A program made the translations under genes and the position numbers. Below are positions 33,701 to 45,780 of a stretch of DNA of 64,000 nucleotides, piece after piece. Source of the stretch: Gossypium raimondii. Lineage: Eukaryota; Streptophyta; Magnoliopsida; Malvales; Malvaceae. Within the stretch, counting starts at the first letter, position 1; each line of letters opens with the position of its first letter. The stretch lies in the NCBI RefSeq assembly GCF_025698545.1, contig NC_068567.1:58533371-58597370 (forward strand). Direction: 5' to 3'. Below the pieces are notes generated by a model that made no database searches, was not told where the DNA came from, and saw only the letters and a program-made list of their open reading frames with translations.

Positions 33701-35314
33701 AAAGGCAATGGCAAACCTCAGGAAAGCTTTATATTCAGGTACTAATCTATCCTATTCGAATATCCCAATATGTCGTTCTGAATCCAAATCTTATCTCAAG
33801 CACATACTTAACCTCTGTTGCATTAAACTACTTCAGGTATACTACGTAATGAAGTTGGTTGGTTTGAGAAACCAGAGAACAATGTTGGTTCACTTACCTC
33901 AAGGGTCATCAATGACACCTCAATTGTCAAAACCATTATTTCTGATCGGATGTCCGTTATCGTCCAGTGTATTTCTTCGATACTGATTGCAACAGTCGTT
34001 AGCATGGTTGTTAACTGGAGAATGGCACTAGTAGCTTGGGCAGTGATGCCTTGCCACTTCATTGGTGGACTCATTCAGGCCAAATCAGCCAAAGGATTCG
34101 CAAGCGACTCGGCTGCTACTCACCGTGAAGTTGTTGCCCTTGCATCTGAATCCGCAGCCAACATACGAACCATCGCATCATTTTGCCATGAAGAACACAT
34201 ACTAAGGAAAGCTAGAATCTCCCTGGAAAAGCCAATGAAAAGGAGCATGAAAGAAAGCATCAAATATGGCATCATTCAAGGCTTTTCCCTTTGTTTATGG
34301 AACATAGCTCATGCTGTTGCATTATGGTACACAACAATTTTGGTCGATAGGAAACAAGCAAGTTTCGAAAATGGTATTAGAGCATACCAAATTTTCTCCC
34401 TCACAGTACCTTCAATCACTGAACTATGGACATTGATCCCTTCAGTCATTTCAGCAATCAACGTACTAACACCAGTATTCGAAACCCTCGACCGGAGAAC
34501 CGAAATCGAACCTGAAAAACCCGAAGTTTTGCAGCTTGAGAGGATCAAAGGAAAAATCGAGTTCCAAAACGTTAAATTCAACTATCCATTAAGGCCAGAA
34601 GTGATTGTCCTCAACAACTTCAGTTTACAAATTGAACCAGGAACAAAAGTAGCCATTGTTGGACCAAGTGGAGCTGGTAAATCCTCAGTGTTAGCCATTT
34701 TACTAATGTTTTACGTTCCATTAGAAGGAAGGGTTCTTATTGACGACAAAAACATAAAGGAATACAATCTAAAGATGTTGAGGAAACAAATCGGATTAGT
34801 ACAACAAGAGCCACTTCTTTTCAGTTCTTCCATTAGAAACAACATCTGTTACGGAACCGAGCAAGCTTCAGAAACCGAAATCATGGAGGTATCAAGACAA
34901 GCAAACATACATGAATTCATAAGCAATTTACCGGATGGATACGACACGGTTGTCGGCGAAAAAGGGTGTCAACTTTCCGGCGGGCAAAAGCAAAGGATCG
35001 CCATTGCTCGAACCTTGCTAAAGAAACCTGCAATCTTGCTTATGGATGAAGCAACGAGTGCGCTGGATGGTGAGTCGGAAAGAATCATTGTAAAGGCCCT
35101 GGAATCGTTGAATCAAAAGGGTAATGATGGGTTAGTGAGTAGAATCACGCGGATTACGGTGGCTCATAGATTATCGACGATTATAAGCTCGGATTTGATT
35201 GTGGTTATGGATAGAGGAGAGATTGTTGAGAGTGGGTCTCACTCAACGTTGATATCAATATCCGAGGGAGTGTATTCGAGATTATGTAATCTCCAGAATG
35301 CAATGGAAATGTAA
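30732..35314 (+). CDS. ABC transporter, subfamily B (MDR/P-glycoprotein type), full transporter
   Basis: Ten exons join in frame to 1256 residues: 30732-31013, 31103-31157, 31242-31417, 31515-31715, 31817-32076, 32160-32473, 32561-32784, 32878-33221, 33302-33738, 33837-35314. The order is TMD1, NBD1, an acidic linker (about residues 620-665), TMD2, NBD2. Walker A of NBD1 is GSSGCGKST near residue 408, with [15 protein letters not shown] near 512 and [15 protein letters not shown] after it. NBD2 has GPSGAGKSS near 1040 and [16 protein letters not shown] near 1144. Both sites look catalytically complete. Members export auxins, alkaloids or other small molecules at the plasma membrane; the substrate here cannot be read from sequence. 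The first ATG after the leader is chosen (30732); a hydrophilic N-terminal tail of about 40 residues precedes TMD1. Confidence 0.94.
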
Positions 35315-36150
35315 TCTTTGGCGGTTCTTTTTCTTTTCTTCTTCCGTTAGAATGTTAGAAACATGCATAAAGCGAAGGTACTGCAGTTTTTGAGTGCCTT
35401 TGAACAACGGATGTAGTTTCCTTTTAGGTTAATGTTCGGGGTTTGAAAATTAATATGTTAGATTTAAGTAGAAGAGAAAGTGAGCTTTGATGTAGGCGGT
35501 GTAAACATAAAAGCCCAAGAACTTCAAACAAAATTTTTAAATAATTTAGTGATTATTTTATAATTTTTTTAAATTGAGTAATTAAAATGTAAATTTATTA
35601 ATAGTTTAAGGACTTTTAATGTAATTTATATTTTAAAATGTTTTATTATTTTTCAATCTATCCTTAAATTTTATGGTGCTGAGGAATTTGTTAGAGGAAT
35701 TTTATTTATATTAAATTTTTTATTTTTAAAATTGAATTTAATTGTTTGAATAAATAATTAGAGAATTCCAAATTTTGCCAGATATTTCAAGAATAGTTCA
35801 ATTTCTTTTTCAAATTTCATTTAAATAGGAAGACTTTTAAAATTCCTCATAATTTATTTGATTTAATACACATGATCCCACTATAAAATAAAAATCTTAA
35901 ACTTTAAAAATCATTTTATTTAATTATAATATATGTTTTTAAATTTTATTTTATTAAAGCTGTTTATAAAGTTTTATAAATATAATGATATCTTTATTGT
36001 ATATTTTATAATATTTATTTAATATAATTATTATTTTACAATTTGAAAATTCCAACATCTTAAACAAATAATGCTTTGATATTATCAACATGAAATTGTG
36101 ACATATATTAAAATTCATGTTTTATTCCTTTTTAAATATCTTTAAATGAT
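35315..36150. other. 3' flank of the ABC transporter gene and AT-rich DNA
   Basis: The likely 3' UTR runs to about 35480. The stretch 35520-35640 carries 'taatttagtgatt / gagtaattaaaatg' motifs as in decayed MITEs. No gene is seen. Confidence 0.35.
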
Positions 36151-36333
36151 GTTGATGAGTTTTAACTCAATTAGTATGGGCGTTGTTGTCAACGTAGGAA
36201 GACATAAGTTCGAGTACGCTGAACGCATTATACTCTTAGTTATGAGTTGGGAAAAGATTATAGATAATTTTAAATATTATTTTAAAAATAACAAATATAA
36301 TCGAAACTTACAATAAAATTATTTAAAAAATAA
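36151..36333 (+). mobile_element. tRNA-like SINE, copy 2, with target duplication
   Basis: The 183-bp insert is flanked by an 11-bp perfect duplication, CTTTAAATGAT (36140-36150 and 36334-36344). It contains TTTTAACTCAATTAGTATGG (A-box-like), AGTTCGAGTACGC (B-box-like), GAACGCATTATAC, TATGAGTTGGGAAAAGATTAT and an A-rich tail. The duplication length and pol III-like boxes mark it as a SINE mobilised by a LINE. Confidence 0.75.
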
Positions 36334-36344
36334 CTTTAAATGAT

Positions 36345-38341
36345 ATTATCTTCACAAGTGAGAATATTTTTTTGTTTGTTTATTATCTTCACTATCTTCT
36401 TCTCACTTCTCAGTTTTGTCAACTTCCATCATTTGTCTCACCACTCATCAATGCTTATCCCATTCAAATGCAAAATGTTCCAACGGTACCATGAAGAATT
36501 TCTATGATTTTTATTACCAACATTTTAAAATTCTGGATTTAATTAAAATTTTTAATTTTTAAAAAATTTAATGAGATCTTTAAAAAAATTATAGGGGTTT
36601 ATTTTAAAGTTTTAAAAATTTTGAGAGAATTAATGAAATTTTCCAGAAAAATAAATTAAATTCTTTGAGATTTTAAACGAGGGACCTAATTAAAAATTTT
36701 AAAATTTTGGTTGGCCAAAGCTCATCCACCTTCATTACATTCTATAGAGGTGTAATCAAGCTAAATCGAGTTTAAGTATCAGTAAGCTTGAGCTTGACTC
36801 GAAATTCAGAACTTGATATTTGGTTGAAGTTTGATCAAATCTTTTTTTTAAGCTCAAGCTATTCGAGTTCGAATTTGTTTAAATTTGTTTATTTGAACTT
36901 GATTAAGCTTGTACATATTCAAGCTCGGCTCAAGGTTAATAACATATATTAAAAGTAATAACGTAATTTAAAATATGTATTAAAAATGAAAAGCTTGATA
37001 AGGCTCGCGAATCATTAAAGTCTAGTATTATTAAATCTCAAATTCAACTCAATCAATAACTTGAGTTTGACTCGATAATTATTGAACTAAATTCAAATTT
37101 TTCAAATCAAATTCGATTAATTTACAAACACCAATATCTCATTAATACTTTCAATCACCACCACATTTGATAGAATTTAAACTATAATATATTCAAGTGA
37201 AGGACTTAAGATATTAAAGTTTTCAAAAGTCTCCCACGGATTTTTATTTAAAAATTGTAAATTTACTTTTAATTTACAATTAAAATATTCACATCCATAT
37301 ATATAGGAACATAAATAAGTTCAAGAATCACTTTAAAAATAAATAAAGTCCAAATATATATTAAAAATAAATAAGTCTAATTTTTTTTATAAAAATCGAA
37401 TATTTAAAAATTCACGAAAATATAAATTTTATGTATTGTACAAATTAGAGTCGTATTAATCGCGTTACTGTTAAGACTAATTAAAAAAAAACAATCCAAA
37501 AACAAAATTTAGATATTTGAAACGGGTTAAATTGGATTTCGTTATCCATAGCATAAAAGATTGGACCCGGTTTTTTTCTCCGCCTCTCCTTCCTCATCCC
37601 CTCCGCTTTAATTCCGTGGCCAAACATCATTTTTCATCTCCGCCACTGTTGTCAATGATGAAGAAAATTATTACATTAATTAATTATTGTATTAAAAATA
37701 TTTAAGATAGTAATTAAATTTTATTCCTAATAAATTATTTTTATACAATATTTAATTATTTTTAAAATACGTCTAAACGCACTTAAATCTAATAAATCAA
37801 GTCATAAGAGAAATTTTAATATAAATAAATAACTGACTTTTTATTTATGTGAAACTTGATAACATAATAAAACATGGAAATTAATAATATGATAAATTTG
37901 ATATGGATTATGTAAACATTATTAATAGAGATTATATTTGATGCTGCATCTGTTCATGAATTCACAATTTATCATTTAATTTTAAAGTATTTAAAAAATA
38001 GTTTAAAAATAAAATAAAAAATTGAAATAATCACTCAGTGGATAGTTTTGAATATGTTAAACACGTTACATATTATCATACACCACGTATAAGATCAACC
38101 AAAGGCCAAAAGACTGGTAATAAAGGACTCCACGCTGACGCTCCCTCCCTCCATTTCCTCTATCTAACGGTTAGCTTCTCTTAGCTGCCTTTCGATTCTT
38201 GGATTGAGTTGTTAAGGCACTAGAAACCATCGTTTCTGAATCTAATTCAAACCCATATTTGTTGAGGATTCGATCGTTCTAAGTTTGGGATCTTTCCCAG
38301 GTAAAGGAAACAATTTGTGGTTCGAAAAGCCAGAATAGAAT
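36345..38341. other. Intergenic DNA with an inverted-repeat remnant; promoter side of FTR-V gene
   Basis: At about 36745-37135 there is a repeat of 'cttgagcttgactcgaa' type with ends GGTGTAATCAAGC and, inverted, GGTGTTTGTAAATT; it is probably a non-autonomous DNA element. A small open frame at 37517-37705 is Pro-rich and not recognisable. The last 200 bases before 38342 are less AT-rich and are the likely leader of the next gene. Confidence 0.35.
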
Positions 38342-38827
38342 ATGAGTACAAGTACGGCCACGTCCGGTACATGTTTGATCATATGCTCCAATGGAAAATC
38401 ATCTCTCGAAACCAAAACTTCCACGATGATTACGTTGAAATCGTCGTCGTTTCCTTCCCGCTTAACCGCCGTTTCTATAAAGGTGAGGACGAGAGTTGTT
38501 TCCTGCCAAGCTGTCTCCACCGCTTCCGTCGACAAGGACGAGAAAGACGCGTCGATTTCGGGATCGGAGGAAGACCCAGAGGCGGCTAAAGTTGGGGCAA
38601 AGGTTAGGGTAAAAGTGCCTCTCAAAGTTTACCACGTGCCTCGCGTCCCTGAGGTGGATCTGAACGGCATGGAAGGAGTGATTAAACAATTCGTGGGGGT
38701 GTGGAAAGGGAAAAGGATTTCAGCTAATCTACCTTTCAAGGTGGAGTTCGTCACTGAGATTGAAGAGCGAGGACCTGTCAAGTTCTTAGCCCATCTTAAA
38801 GAGGATGAATTGGAATTCCTTGATTAA
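38342..38827 (+). CDS. FTRA: Ferredoxin-thioredoxin reductase, variable (alpha) subunit, chloroplast
   Basis: A single exon encodes 161 residues. The protein is the small beta-barrel subunit of the stromal heterodimer that passes electrons from ferredoxin to thioredoxins f and m in light. Residues 1-60 form a Ser/Thr-rich transit peptide. The mature part has VGAKVRVKVPLKVYHVPRVP, LNGMEGVIKQFVGVWKGKR and ISANLPFKVEFV, which are the family's conserved strings, and ends in LKEDELEFLD. As expected for this subunit there is no catalytic cysteine set; the iron-sulfur cluster belongs to the partner subunit, which is not in this window. Intronless structure agrees with known plant FTR-V genes. Confidence 0.95.
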   Translation: MSTSTATSGTCLIICSNGKSSLETKTSTMITLKSSSFPSRLTAVSIKVRTRVVSCQAVSTASVDKDEKDASISGSEEDPEAAKVGAKVRVKVPLKVYHVPRVPEVDLNGMEGVIKQFVGVWKGKRISANLPFKVEFVTEIEERGPVKFLAHLKEDELEFLD

Positions 38828-41450
38828 AATCCTGATTCTTATCTGTATGCCAGGCAAAATACTTTCTATCTTATAACTAAAAAAAACCCAATAAATGCTC
38901 ACTGTTGTATGTAATTTTTACCTTTCAGTTCTACCTGGGAATGGGCATTTCTTTGCTTTTTTGTTTATTAAGTGTAGCATTGAAGTTTCCATATCCATGG
39001 GTTAACTTCAAAAGATACTACTTTTAAAGCCTGCTGACAAGTTAACTGCTTATTCGTGTATATGCTTTGTACTTGTTTTCCACCTTCCTAGTGTTGTGGT
39101 ATACTAATATTTCAAATGCCATCAGGAATCTGTTTTGATACCATAGTTGAATATGTAGCCCTTTTGGAGGGATCTAATAGGCCTCTGTTTATATATGTTT
39201 TCAGTTGTTGTGTGCTCTCTCACAATTGGTATAGTTTGATTTGGACTGTGTATGCTCTTAAACAGTGAGCTAAAATGAATTGTGTGAACTTCGTTGTTGT
39301 GATGGGGTCGTTTAGTATTAATGTAAAAAAGTCAGCTATTTCTGTGTGAAAGATGGTCCTCTGTCATTTAGTAAATATTCTTGAAGAAGATTTAGTTTGT
39401 AATCATCCCACCACAAGACAAACTTGACATGTTTTATACGTATTAGTATGCAAGTTGGTGCTTAAGATGGTTAGTGGATTTTTAACATTTTACGGCACTG
39501 GTGAATTAAAGAGAAGAATCTTACTTGTTGAATCACAAAAGTGCTTGCCTAGCTGATAAAGATTTTTTTTTTTTTTTTTTTGTTTTGTGGGTGGGGGGGG
39601 GGGGATGGGTCCATCTCGAAGTAAACAATAGGGAAATTTGAGTTGCTTTAGTGGTAGCTTTTACAACATAGGTGCCGGTGACCATAGAGTTATTTGTGTA
39701 AATGGATTAGGATCATTTTCGTTTAATGTCATTGCTGGAACTTCATCACATACTGATAGGCGAATGACTTAGAAACTGGAATCCAAATTCTAAATTTATT
39801 TTTTTCTTGTTTGAGAAAGTAACGTGGATTCTCCATTTTTGTTCCTGCTGAATTTTCTATATTTTGTCGTGCTTATTATAGCTATTATTGGTGATAAATT
39901 ATAGCATCTACTCTCAGTAAATAGTATTAAAAACTGTGTTATCAGATAAGGTGATTGCTATAATGGAATGGACGACTTTTTAAGTTGGTTCATCTTGTAC
40001 TTGGTTTTCTGTGTGCAGATTTATCCAAGGTAGCTTCATTTTGAACTATAATACTTAGGTCATCAAGTTTCATTACACTGCCACATTTCTTGAGCACCAT
40101 CTTTTAATCGCTATAAAGCATGACTTTATGAGATAAATCCTTCATATTGCATGTCTGCAAATGCTTTGTCTTTCAATTTGTTGGTTAATTTTGTGAAAGC
40201 ATTTCATGCATGAATATCTAGCCACATCTTATTTGACATTGCTATCCTATGCTGTGGGGGAACTCATTATTCTGCTACCATTTTATCTGACTCTTGTAAA
40301 GCAGTATCAAACTTCATGGACTGCAATTCTACTTAAAGACAAATGCAACTGGGGTTATCTTCACCTTAATATTATACTTCGACGACTGCAATTAAATGTG
40401 GTTCTTTGCTTTTCTATGGCTATGAATTCTTATAAAAAAGCTTGATTAGGTATTTCTTTAGTTTGCTAGAGGTCTTCTATCTTGAATGGTAAAAAGGGAG
40501 CAGTACTGTTACTTGTAAAACCAGCCTCCGCCCCCCAGGGGAGCTCTTCTAGTTTGAATATGGTTCTTTGAGCATATATGTTATCACAACTAATTTTACT
40601 GGAGTTAAAATGTGCATTTCATTTATATCTTTTAAGGAGATAATGCTGCAACTCAATTGAGGTAATGCCTGATTTTACTGCTATAACTGGTCCGGACATT
40701 CTTCTTAGAATCGAGAGTTAGTAACCTGTCAGTTTGGCAAAATGCTATTTGATAATTTTGGTAATGATGGTTGCTTTTCTATACTGATATCTTGAAGTGG
40801 ATCCTCATATAATGAAAATCCGAGTAGTTCAGTGGTATGCAACGGTGGGATATGATGTATGTATGCTTCTGCAGCACTTAATTTGTACACATGAACAAAT
40901 TGGCATTGGTTCCAGTGACATTATCAAGGTAGGAACTAACTTGAAACTTGTATATGTCATTTAGTTCAGCTCTCTCCCTACCATCGGCCCGTTTATGAAT
41001 CTAAATCCCGTGCTGTCACTCAATCATGCCATGCTGTGATCTTCTGCATTGCTGCATTGGTAAAAGTAACCCACATTAGCCACCGAAGGGAAAATCATGA
41101 ACCTTGTTATGCTATTTCAATCTTGCATCGCTTTTATGGCCCAAAATACCGGCATTACTATGCTTGTGTGTGTGTGTTCTTGCAGTGTTAGATGAGAGAA
41201 TCTGGTGGATCCTGGGCCTCAGCAAAGTGCTCCTCGCCACTGAATCTTTAAAAAGAGAAAAGTGAAGGGGCGTGGAGTTTTGCAATGATTGGGTTTGTAT
41301 TATTGAGTTGGTGAAGATGATGGTTGAGCAGAAATGGCATTCCCATCTTTTACCTTCCTAACTCTAAAAATGCATTCTTAATCAAGTAGGTTGCTGGCTC
41401 CACCTATCCAATCTCCACTCATTGCCGGTTGCCGTAATGCTTTCTTCAAT
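38828..41450. other. Long downstream tract of moderate AT content, possibly transcribed
   Basis: For 2.6 kb after the FTR-V stop the sequence is less AT-rich than ordinary spacer and contains intron-like signals (CTGTGTGCAG at 40009-40018, GCTTCTGCAG at 40865-40874, TTCTTGCAG near 41178) but no open frame with recognisable content. A (G)n run occurs at 39590-39603, after a poly-T, and a (GT)n run at 41164-41176. It could be an extended or spliced 3' UTR, or a noncoding transcript. No conserved RNA could be recognised. Confidence 0.3.
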
Positions 41451-42850
41451 CAGCTAAAATACGAAAAATCAAATAAAACACGACGTGAGAACACGAATGT
41501 CTCAAAATTAACATAATATAAATTATTAACTTGTATAGTTTTATTTAAATATAAAATATCTTAAATATAATTATGATAGGCTAAAATATACGGGTATAAT
41601 ATAAATACATAGATTGTTAAATCTAAAATAGACTACAACCCCTTCTCAACTCTTAAATAGAAAGATAATGCGTACTGAAATACACTCGAATTTGCGTCCT
41701 TCAATGTCCACTCAAATTCAATTACGGAATAAATTTAATAGAAAACTTGGATAAATAAATGCACTTAGTGGCTGAATGAAATTATTTCTACATGCTCCTT
41801 CATGTTTTGATTTTTGTGAATTCAAAAAGAATAAGCGTTGACTTAGTTAAGCACCCCAAAAAAAAAAAATTTCAACGAAGAGAATGTGAAGAAGAAACGA
41901 AAGCAAAGGAAAATGGACAGATAGATAAAAAGACCATCATGTTTTTAATCATTCACTTTGGATCAATCATATTTAAGGTATATTATCAATTTTAAAATTA
42001 TTTTATGTATTTATATTTTGTATTTATAGGATTTGTTTAGAATTATTGTATGCTGCTGCCTGGCCATCTCAATTATATTACTATATTTCAGCACATGCAA
42101 TTGCATGGAAAATCAAAATACCATCTTATCCCTATACACGTTACAACGACCATTTTTCAACTTTCATGATTACTACACTCCAATCATGTTACTGATACAT
42201 AAAGTTAATTAAATTATATATTTTAACGATGATAAAATATAATTTTATTATTTTAATAGATTATATTTTATAATTTTAAAAGATTAAATTTATTTTTATT
42301 ATTTTGGGATTAAATTATAATTTTATTATTATTAATTTAAAAGTTTATAAATTATAAAGGGACTAAATAAAAATTTCTATTTTAAGAGGCTTGCTCCGCC
42401 AATATATACAATTGAATTTCGTCTTTATTATTTTAATACAAATACATTTTTATATAAATTTTATTCATTTTACTATATATATCTATTTTGTTTTTAATGT
42501 TTTTCAAGTATATTTTTTAAAAAATTAGTACTTTAGTAGGATAATAAATCATAAATTGATGTTATTTTCATTTGTAAATAGAAAGTTTTCATTTTGAGCA
42601 ATACCAAAAAAAAATTATCAAAAGTTTGATATTAAAAATAAATTTAATTCTTACACTTGTAAAATGTGAAATCGAATTCTTTTATAAGTTACATTTAATT
42701 AACAATAAATTTTAATTTTGAATTAAATTTTATTTAATAATCATTTCATCAAAATTTACTTATTATAAAAAATTAAATTTATTACACTTATTTAGAATTA
42801 GATAATGATATTATGTGCATGGACTAATTATTTTAAATATATTATTAAAG
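41451..42850. other. AT-rich intergenic DNA
   Basis: No gene is supported. The stretch is low-complexity, with an A run near 41860. Confidence 0.35.
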
Positions 42851-43018
42851 CCAATTGAGTTTTAGTTCGATTGCTATGAGCAATGTTCTCAATACAGGAA
42901 TACGTAAATTTGAGTATGCTGAAGCGCATTATTCGCATATTTATGGGTTGGGGAGGGGCTATGGGTAGTTTTAAGCATTGTATCAAAAAGAATATATATG
43001 ATCAGAACCTATAAATTT
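42851..43018 (+). mobile_element. tRNA-like SINE, copy 3
   Basis: It contains TTTTAGTTCGATTGCTATGA, AAATTTGAGTATGC, GAAGCGCATTATTCGC, TATGGGTTGGGGAGGGGCTA and TGTATCAAAAAGAATAT in the same order as copies 1 and 2. It is the best-preserved in the 3' half. Confidence 0.6.
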
Positions 43019-43131
43019 TACTTTTTAATTTCTTTTTTTTTTTACTCCAGCTGAAAAATGAAGGGACGAGTGTCATTTAATTAGCGATGCACATCTACGA
43101 GAATCTTTTGTATTATCTTTTTATATATTAT

Positions 43132-43834
43132 AATTAGACTTGTTCATGGGACGGGTTTTGGGTTTGAAGAACAGCCCAAAAAATAAAATAGTTTGGACAA
43201 AATACGAGACTTGAAAAATGGGCTTGGGTAAAATTTAAAGCCTGTTTTCCATATGGGCAGGACATTGGGCAAGATTCTTTTGCTTGAGCCCGACCCAACC
43301 CGAATATATAATGTTATAAAAAATATTTTATTAATTATATATGTTAAATAATTATTATATATATTTATATTAAATCACTAACCTAATAATAATTAAACCC
43401 ATTACTCAAAACCTAAAAGAACACTTACCTAAACAAAAACCTAACCCAAAATATAAAATTTTAAAAATTATATTTAGTACAATAAAATATTTATTATTTT
43501 TATTTTAATATAATAAAGTATTTATTATATTTATGGTAATTTTAATATAAGTACTATTTAATGTCTACTTAATGTGTTAGAAATTTTTTATTTTAGCGTT
43601 TTTTGTGCATTTAGTATATTATATTTTTAAAAATTTTTATTTTAAAATAAAAACTCATTTAAAAAAATCATTTATGAACAAGTTAGATTCGGATTTACCT
43701 TTTTTAATTTGGACTAGACTTTGGCAAAAAAGTAAAATCACTATTCGGGTTGAACTGAATTGAAATTTAAAAAATTGACCTAAATACCGCTCGATTAGAA
43801 CTTGATTTGACCCGACCTATGAACATTTCTAATT
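43132..43834. mobile_element. Inverted-repeat element, TGTTCATGGG family, copy C
   Basis: The ends are AATTAGACTTGTTCATGGG on the left and, read inverted from the right, AATTAGAAATGTTCATAGG, giving terminal repeats of more than 20 bp. GGGCTTGGG and GGGCAGGACATTGGGC near the left correspond to the other copies. The interior is AT-rich and noncoding. Confidence 0.65.
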
Positions 43835-45100
43835 GATATTATTATCATAAAACATTGTCGTCAAGAGAAAAATCCACCAGTTAATTCCATTTTTGAAATT
43901 AAATAAAAAGAAGTATTGAGGTGGAAAATAGAAAATCATATAAAATTAAATATTAATAAAGAATTTCACAGGTATTTTGAGGTAAAAGGATGAGGTGGCG
44001 TGCAATAAAAATAAACATGATTCAGATGATGGCATGAAAAAAAAAAGTGAACAAAGATGCGAAACCATAATCTCAAGTGGTTCCCACTTTAATTTCATTA
44101 ATTACCTTAATTAATTTTCAAAACTCCAAGTAATACCACATGTACTTATAAAATTCAAAAGTTTAATTTCGAGAACTCGTGTGTTGGCCTAATAATTAAG
44201 GTATCCATCATCTCTGAATTCAAGTCGTGTTAGTCGCATTGTTGTTAGAGCTTTGCACTCATTTTTATAATTAATAAAAAATTAATTTCGGATTTAATTA
44301 GCTTATATGGTTGATAAAAAGTGTCATACTTAAAAAAAAGGGTTAATTTCACCAAAGTCTTCAAATTATTACATGGGTTTTAAATTAACCCGTAAACTCT
44401 AAAATGATTCAATCAAGTCTTTAAAATATCAATTTTAGGTAATAAATACTCGTTTGAATTTGAAGTAGTCATGTTTTTAAGCATGTGAATTAAATTATAA
44501 ATACTTATGTAATTACTACATAGATAATTTGGATCTAATGTATTAAAAAATAGAAAATATCAATAAAATTTAGATGTCTTTTTTTCCCCAAAGAAACATG
44601 TTAATGCTATTTATCCTATAGATACAAACATGTTTACAATTTGGTCCAGAATTGAATTATCATTTAATGCTCTAATCAATCGCTAGATTGATGAAAAGAT
44701 CTCGTTGATATGATTTGATTATCCAATTAAAACATTTAAAATTTTAAGTTGAATCAATATTTTTGGAACTAGATCGATGATCGTATAGATTAAACTACTG
44801 ATTATCGATCCGATTGATTTGTCTGGCCCATATTAATTCATGAGTCAATAGATATTTTTATCTTATTTCATATGGAAATATGGATTAATTTTCGATCCAA
44901 CCAATTTGCCGAGTTGAAGTAAATTTTATTATAAATTATACTATATATAAAAGGTTGGCTAGTCTTTTCAATGGAGCTTCCCCAATTGGGCTGGACTCAA
45001 CGAACTGTAATTTACCCTCCCCAATTTGAGAATTAACTTTCTTTTTTTGATTTCCCTCCCTCCAATTTCCCTTCTAGATTAATTTTGAAATGAAAAAAAA
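43835..45100. other. Intergenic DNA with a second tRNA-like repeat and decayed elements
   Basis: At 44175-44280, TGTGTTGGCCTAATAATTAAGG and, about 35 bases on, GAATTCAAGTCGTGTTAGTC resemble A and B boxes of a tRNA-derived SINE different from the family above; TTAGAGC and a T-rich end follow. At 44340-44480 a GGGTTAATTTCACC stretch resembles one end of the GGTTAAA MITEs. 44640-44930 carries 'gatcgatgatcgtat / ccgattgattt' repeats. No gene is seen. Confidence 0.35.
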
Positions 45101-45780
45101 TCCAAAACTTGTTGATTCAGTAAAAAAGATTTATTTTTTAAATCAAATTCTGTGAAAGGAAAAACCCACAGCAGCTGCAGTGAAACTGAAACTTGAAAGC
45201 GGCCCCATTATTTTCTCTTCCTTGTTTCTTCTCCTTCTTCTTCTTCAGCTTTATATGTTCTGGAAAATCTGATTTCATAAAGGAGGTTTGCTTTTAAGTT
45301 TCAGATTTGGGTTTTACTGAGAACATTTTAAGAAATTTTGGTGTCCAGACTTAAAAGAAAGAGCAAAGCAACCCATTTTTTACTTCATTTTCTTTCCAGT
45401 ATTATTTGTATTTTCTTTGTTTGTACAACTACTGCTTCTCTACTCTTTTTTCTATTTGGGTATAAAATAATATAAATTTTCTAGAGGAAACCCAAGAAAG
45501 AAGGTTAAACAATGAAGCAATCTCTCCCAACTGTTGTCTTCTCTGTAAGTCTCTGGTTTCTGGTAAAATGTCGTTTACTCATTTTCATTTTTTTTTAATT
45601 TCATTTTTTGTTTAATTTAATGTTTCCGATCTAACAGTGGAAATTTCTCGTTTTTGCAGTCGTAGAAAATGGTTAAAATAATGAAATGAGGATGAGATCT
45701 ACGGCGTCATTTATCAATTTTTTTATTTGAATGTTTGCTATAGCCATTGCTAGGGTTTTGTCTTCTGTTTCGTTTCCGCC
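45101..45780 (+). promoter_or_regulatory. Promoter and 5' leader of katanin p80, with leader intron and uORFs
   Basis: A CT-rich stretch at 45215-45250 (CTTCTTCTCCTTCTTC) is typical of leaders. A probable leader intron spans 45545-45659 (TTCTCT|GTAAGT ... TTTTTGCAG|TCG). The leader has four upstream ORFs: 45512 (MKQSLPTVVFSS across the intron), 45669 (MVKIMK), 45689 (MRSTASFINFFI) and 45731 ([17 protein letters not shown]). The last one stops at TGA 45782-45784, overlapping the main ATG. Confidence 0.5.

Noticed and set aside
30732-35314. Split of the ABC transporter into two half-transporter genes
   Set aside because: Exons 8 to 9 join in frame through the linker and the total of 1256 residues is the normal full-transporter length.
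37517-37705. Small Pro-rich frame
   Set aside because: Isolated, not recognisable, and in intergenic DNA without gene-like flanks.
40206-40445. 79-codon frame in the tract after FTRA
   Set aside because: The hydrophobic composition matches AT-rich noncoding sequence translated by chance; no domain or exon partners.
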